A stretch of DNA of 54,303 nucleotides from positions 1 to 54,303 of the IMG/VR virus record IMGVR_UViG_3300032313_000663. One strand, written 5' to 3'. Source of the DNA: a virus. Shown here one piece after another: positions 52,723-54,303 of this stretch. Below the pieces are notes generated by a model that was not told the origin of the DNA, did no database searches, and saw only the letters and a list, made by a program, of their open reading frames with translations. A program made the translations under genes and the position numbers. Position 1 is the stretch's first letter, and each line of letters begins with the position of its first letter.

Positions 52723-52822
52723 GGAGCAACTCGCAACTCGTGGAGTGTGCTGTGGCATGAGATGCTTGAACTGCCCATACATACCTAAGCACCAAGGAGG
52801 CTCTCGTGTTCTCAATTCTTAG
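52700..52822 (+). CDS. DUF5522-like small Cys protein
   Basis: 40 residues. RGVCCGMRCLNCPYIPKH carries the CCG--C-NCPY pattern of the DUF5522 family, a short bacterial Cys-rich domain of unknown function. It overlaps the gene before it by 23 bases and the start of the next by 17. No clear ribosome site, but the motif is too specific to ignore. Confidence 0.6.
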   Translation: MSGTPISKEQLATRGVCCGMRCLNCPYIPKHQGGSRVLNS

Positions 52823-53051
52823 CTGGCTGATCTATGGAGTGATTGTGGGTGGCATTGCGAGGGCCATCTACAAGGGTGACACTCCTCCGGGCTGGATTCC
52901 CACCATTGCCACAGGGGTGGCAGGCTCTGTTTTGGGTGGCATGATCCACTCCATGATCTCAGGGGGCAGACAAGACTCTGCCGGGATCGTTTTTGGAGTG
53001 ATTGGAGGCATTCTGGCCTGCTATCTCTACTCGAAGTGGCAGAATGCCTGA
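52806..53051 (+). CDS. GlsB/YeaQ/YmgE-type membrane protein
   Basis: 81 residues, GTG after CAAGGAGGCTCTC. LSWLIYGVIVGGIARAIYKG, GWIPTIATGVAGSVLGGMIH, SAGIVFGVIGGILACYLYSK: three hydrophobic segments with the GW---I--G--G---G pattern of the transglycosylase-associated (GlsB/YeaQ) family. Members are small stress-related membrane proteins in bacteria. Lower G+C than the fibre genes, as for the next gene. Confidence 0.78.
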   Translation: MFSILSWLIYGVIVGGIARAIYKGDTPPGWIPTIATGVAGSVLGGMIHSMISGGRQDSAGIVFGVIGGILACYLYSKWQNA

Positions 53052-53325
53052 GCGATTTGGCTTCTTCAAGCCCAAGAAGCCCCCTATCAGGAAGAAAGGC
53101 CCAAGCTTCTCTCAGAGGTATGGGCCAGAATGGGAAGCTATCAGACTTCAAGTCTTAGTGAGAGACAATTGGCAATGCAGGCATTGTGGGAGAGTTTGTG
53201 GAGATAGGTGGGAAGCACAAGTTGACCACATTGTGCCACTTAGGCAATCTGAGAATCACTCAGAAGAGAATCTCCAGACTCTGTGCATCAGATGCCATCT
53301 CAAGAAGACTCAGCAAGGCCTCTAG
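53044..53325 (+). CDS. HNH endonuclease next to terminase
   Basis: 93 residues, ATG 53044 overlapping the gene before it by 8 bases. IRLQVLVRDNWQCRHCGRVC, AQVDHIVPLRQSENHSEENL, QTLCIRCHLKKT: complete HNH core with two CxxC pairs, His and Asn. Small HNH proteins located just before terS/terL in HK97-type phages assist terminase cutting during packaging; position here fits that role. Lower G+C than average. Confidence 0.88.
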   Translation: MPERFGFFKPKKPPIRKKGPSFSQRYGPEWEAIRLQVLVRDNWQCRHCGRVCGDRWEAQVDHIVPLRQSENHSEENLQTLCIRCHLKKTQQGL

Positions 53326-53775
53326 CTCTCGATTTAAGACAGTTCTGAATAGTCTGGGTATGGGGACACCCTTTTCGAGAAGTGGGCTTTGTAGCTCATT
53401 TAATGCAATACCCCAATACCCCATTTTTCTTCTATATAGGGCCAATTTGAAAAAATCTCCAGAAATGGGGTTTTTGGGGTATTGGGGTTTTTACCTTTGT
53501 TTTTCTCGAAGAAAACACAGAAAAAAGTAATACCCCAATTCGCGGAATCGGGGTATGAGGGGTTTTGGTTTTGGTCCCTATATAGAAAAGTCGCTTGCAA
53601 AGCTGGATTCGACTTTACGGCTTTTGCCAAGAGGTTCATACTCGCATGCAGACGCGAAAGTAGGCCCACTCCGGGGGAGTATCGTTTTCCCCAGCGTTTT
53701 ACGCTTACCGGCCCACACCGGGCCGAACCGTGAGCGGCTGCAAAAAAATCAGGAGGGGCTTTTTGCCCCTAAAAC
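53326..53775. other. 450-base structured AT-rich non-coding segment B (cos/pac candidate)
   Basis: No gene supported. It holds CCCCAATACCCC (53411-53422) paired with GGGGTATTGGGG (53476-53487), a 12-bp perfect inverted repeat spanning CTATATAGGG (53432-53441); a TTTTCT/AGAAAA stem near 53510; TACCCCAATTC/GAATCGGGGTA (53531-53541 with 53545-53555, one mismatch); and CCCTATATAG (53576-53585), the inverse of the first box. The place between HNH and TerS is where cos sites occur in HK97-type phages. Confidence 0.6.
53754..53770 (+). promoter_or_regulatory. hairpin covering the terS ribosome site
   Basis: AGGGGC (53754-53759) pairs with GCCCCT (53765-53770) around a TTTTT loop. It takes part of the AGGAGG site (53751-53756), while the ATG lies at 53776. 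Folding would both mask the site and shorten its 19-base distance to the start codon. Confidence 0.5.
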
Positions 53776-54240
53776 ATGGGTCGCCCGCCGATCCCCACAG
53801 CCATCAAGATCGTTCGCGGCAACCCCGGCCAGAGACCGATCAACACTGATGAGCCTCAGCCGCCACCGGCCGACTGCACGCCGCCTGAGACTCTCAGCGA
53901 CGTCGGCGTGGAAAAATGGCTTGAGCTTACAGACTTGCTCAGTAGGATGGGCGTGTTTACCCTCGCAGATCGCAGCGCGATCGAGAGGTACTGCTTGCTC
54001 CACGAGCAATGGATGATCGTGGTAAAGCACGTTCGAGAGAACGGAATGACGCAAGTCACGCAGACTGGATACAGCCAACTGACCGCAGAGGGGTCACTGT
54101 TCAAGAGTTTGCCGGGCGATCTGCTCAAGTTAGAGCAGCAGTTCGGCATGACTCCGGCAGCGAGGTCTAGTCTCAAGGTAACGGATGCCGCTGCCCCCGC
54201 CGATCCGCTTGACGCGTTTGTCAAAAGCAGACGCGCTTAG
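53776..54240 (+). CDS. terS: terminase small subunit, P27 family
   Basis: 154 residues. MGRPPIPTAIKIVRGNPGQR, PINTDEPQPP, then KWLELTDLLSRMGVFTLADR, SAIERYCLLHEQWMIVVKHV and TAEGSLFKSLPGDLLKLEQQ, FGMTPAARSSLKV: the P27-like small terminase order (GRPP-P---K---GNPG, D---L--YC-----W, ---FG-TP--R). It should recognise packaging sites and recruit TerL, whose gene overlaps by 56 bases. Confidence 0.93.
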   Translation: MGRPPIPTAIKIVRGNPGQRPINTDEPQPPPADCTPPETLSDVGVEKWLELTDLLSRMGVFTLADRSAIERYCLLHEQWMIVVKHVRENGMTQVTQTGYSQLTAEGSLFKSLPGDLLKLEQQFGMTPAARSSLKVTDAAAPADPLDAFVKSRRA

Positions 54241-54303
54241 TCAGGGTCTCGACTACTACTTCGACCAGCGAAAAGCCGACCACGCCGTCAGCTTCTTCGA
54301 GAA
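54185..54303 (+). CDS. terL: terminase large subunit (3' truncated by window end)
   Basis: First 39 residues only, from ATG 54185. SQGLDYYFDQRKADHAVSFF is the usual beginning of large terminases (G-YYFD---AD-AV-FFE), ahead of the ATPase domain outside the window. No ribosome site was assigned; strong overlap with terS suggests coupled translation. Confidence 0.75.
   Translation, partial: MPLPPPIRLTRLSKADALSQGLDYYFDQRKADHAVSFFE

Noticed and set aside
53326-53775. Group I intron associated with the HNH gene
   Set aside because: The segment is folded and AT-rich, but I could not find the conserved P/Q/R/S core elements, terS is not interrupted, and small HNH genes are normal next to terminase.
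1-54303. tRNA genes and CRISPR arrays
   Set aside because: No T-loop/anticodon arrangement and no regularly spaced repeats were found by eye; a covariance-model scan would be needed to exclude a tRNA fully.

Overview
The window reads as part of a tailed (Caudovirales-type) bacteriophage or prophage genome. It starts inside a deaminase gene and ends about 40 codons into the terminase large subunit, so portal, capsid, and tail-tube genes lie outside. G+C content is high. Genes are packed with ATGA/GTGA overlaps, and almost everything is on the + strand. The only convincing minus-strand genes are the integrase and one small gene beside it. The host cannot be fixed from the sequence. Strong AAGGAG ribosome sites, TTGACA/TATACT promoters, twin-arginine-like leaders and two HTH proteins ending in W-S/T-x-EER-x-RR fit a GC-rich Gram-negative-type host. 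A planctomycete is my guess, not a demonstrated fact.

Layout. (1) 0-1.7 kb: dCMP deaminase fragment, convergent tyrosine integrase, small minus-strand gene. (2) 1.8-10.3 kb: a tight early operon of small proteins: HTH regulator, DUF3310, MazG-like, BPSL0761-like, two DUF551-like, two twin-arginine-like leader proteins, a set of genes built from duplicated modules, and PhoH. (3) 10.4-26.4 kb: about 40 mostly unrecognised small genes in short operons. Eight near-identical promoters, all with a 17-bp spacer and an ACTGA-CC-TCCGT-type inverted repeat between -35 and -10, start these operons. A second short box (GTMYGGANNC...ACC) stands before many other genes. The region starts with a MoxR-type AAA+ ATPase and a protein resembling a degenerate vWA partner. 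(4) 26.4-33.4 kb: replication/recombination: SNF2 helicase, RecE-like PD-(D/E)XK exonuclease, likely SSB, Prim-Pol primase-polymerase, UvrD-like helicase. (5) 33.5-38.1 kb: bacterioferritin-like protein, then a run of nucleases (HNH, PD-(D/E)XK, GP88-like, PD-(D/E)XK, VRR-NUC, PD-(D/E)XK) and a GNAT-like protein. (6) 38.1-41.5 kb: secreted CAP-domain protein, FkbM methyltransferase, two glycosyltransferase-like proteins, two related HTH proteins. (7) 41.5-44.8 kb: small membrane proteins around a membrane-anchored papain-like protease; possibly lysis or host-envelope functions. (8) 44.8-52.6 kb: a mosaic receptor-binding/tail-fibre region with BppU-like, collagen-like, LamG, FN3 and glycine-rich proteins. 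(9) 52.6-54.3 kb: small membrane genes, HNH endonuclease, a structured AT-rich non-coding segment, TerS (P27 family), start of TerL.

The most unusual signals are regulatory. They are the operator-in-spacer promoter family, the second intergenic box, and two non-coding segments (31.14-31.28 and 53.41-53.59 kb) that share AATACCCC/GGGGTATT inverted repeats and CTATATAGGG boxes. One segment lies next to the replication genes, the other between HNH and TerS where a packaging site is expected.
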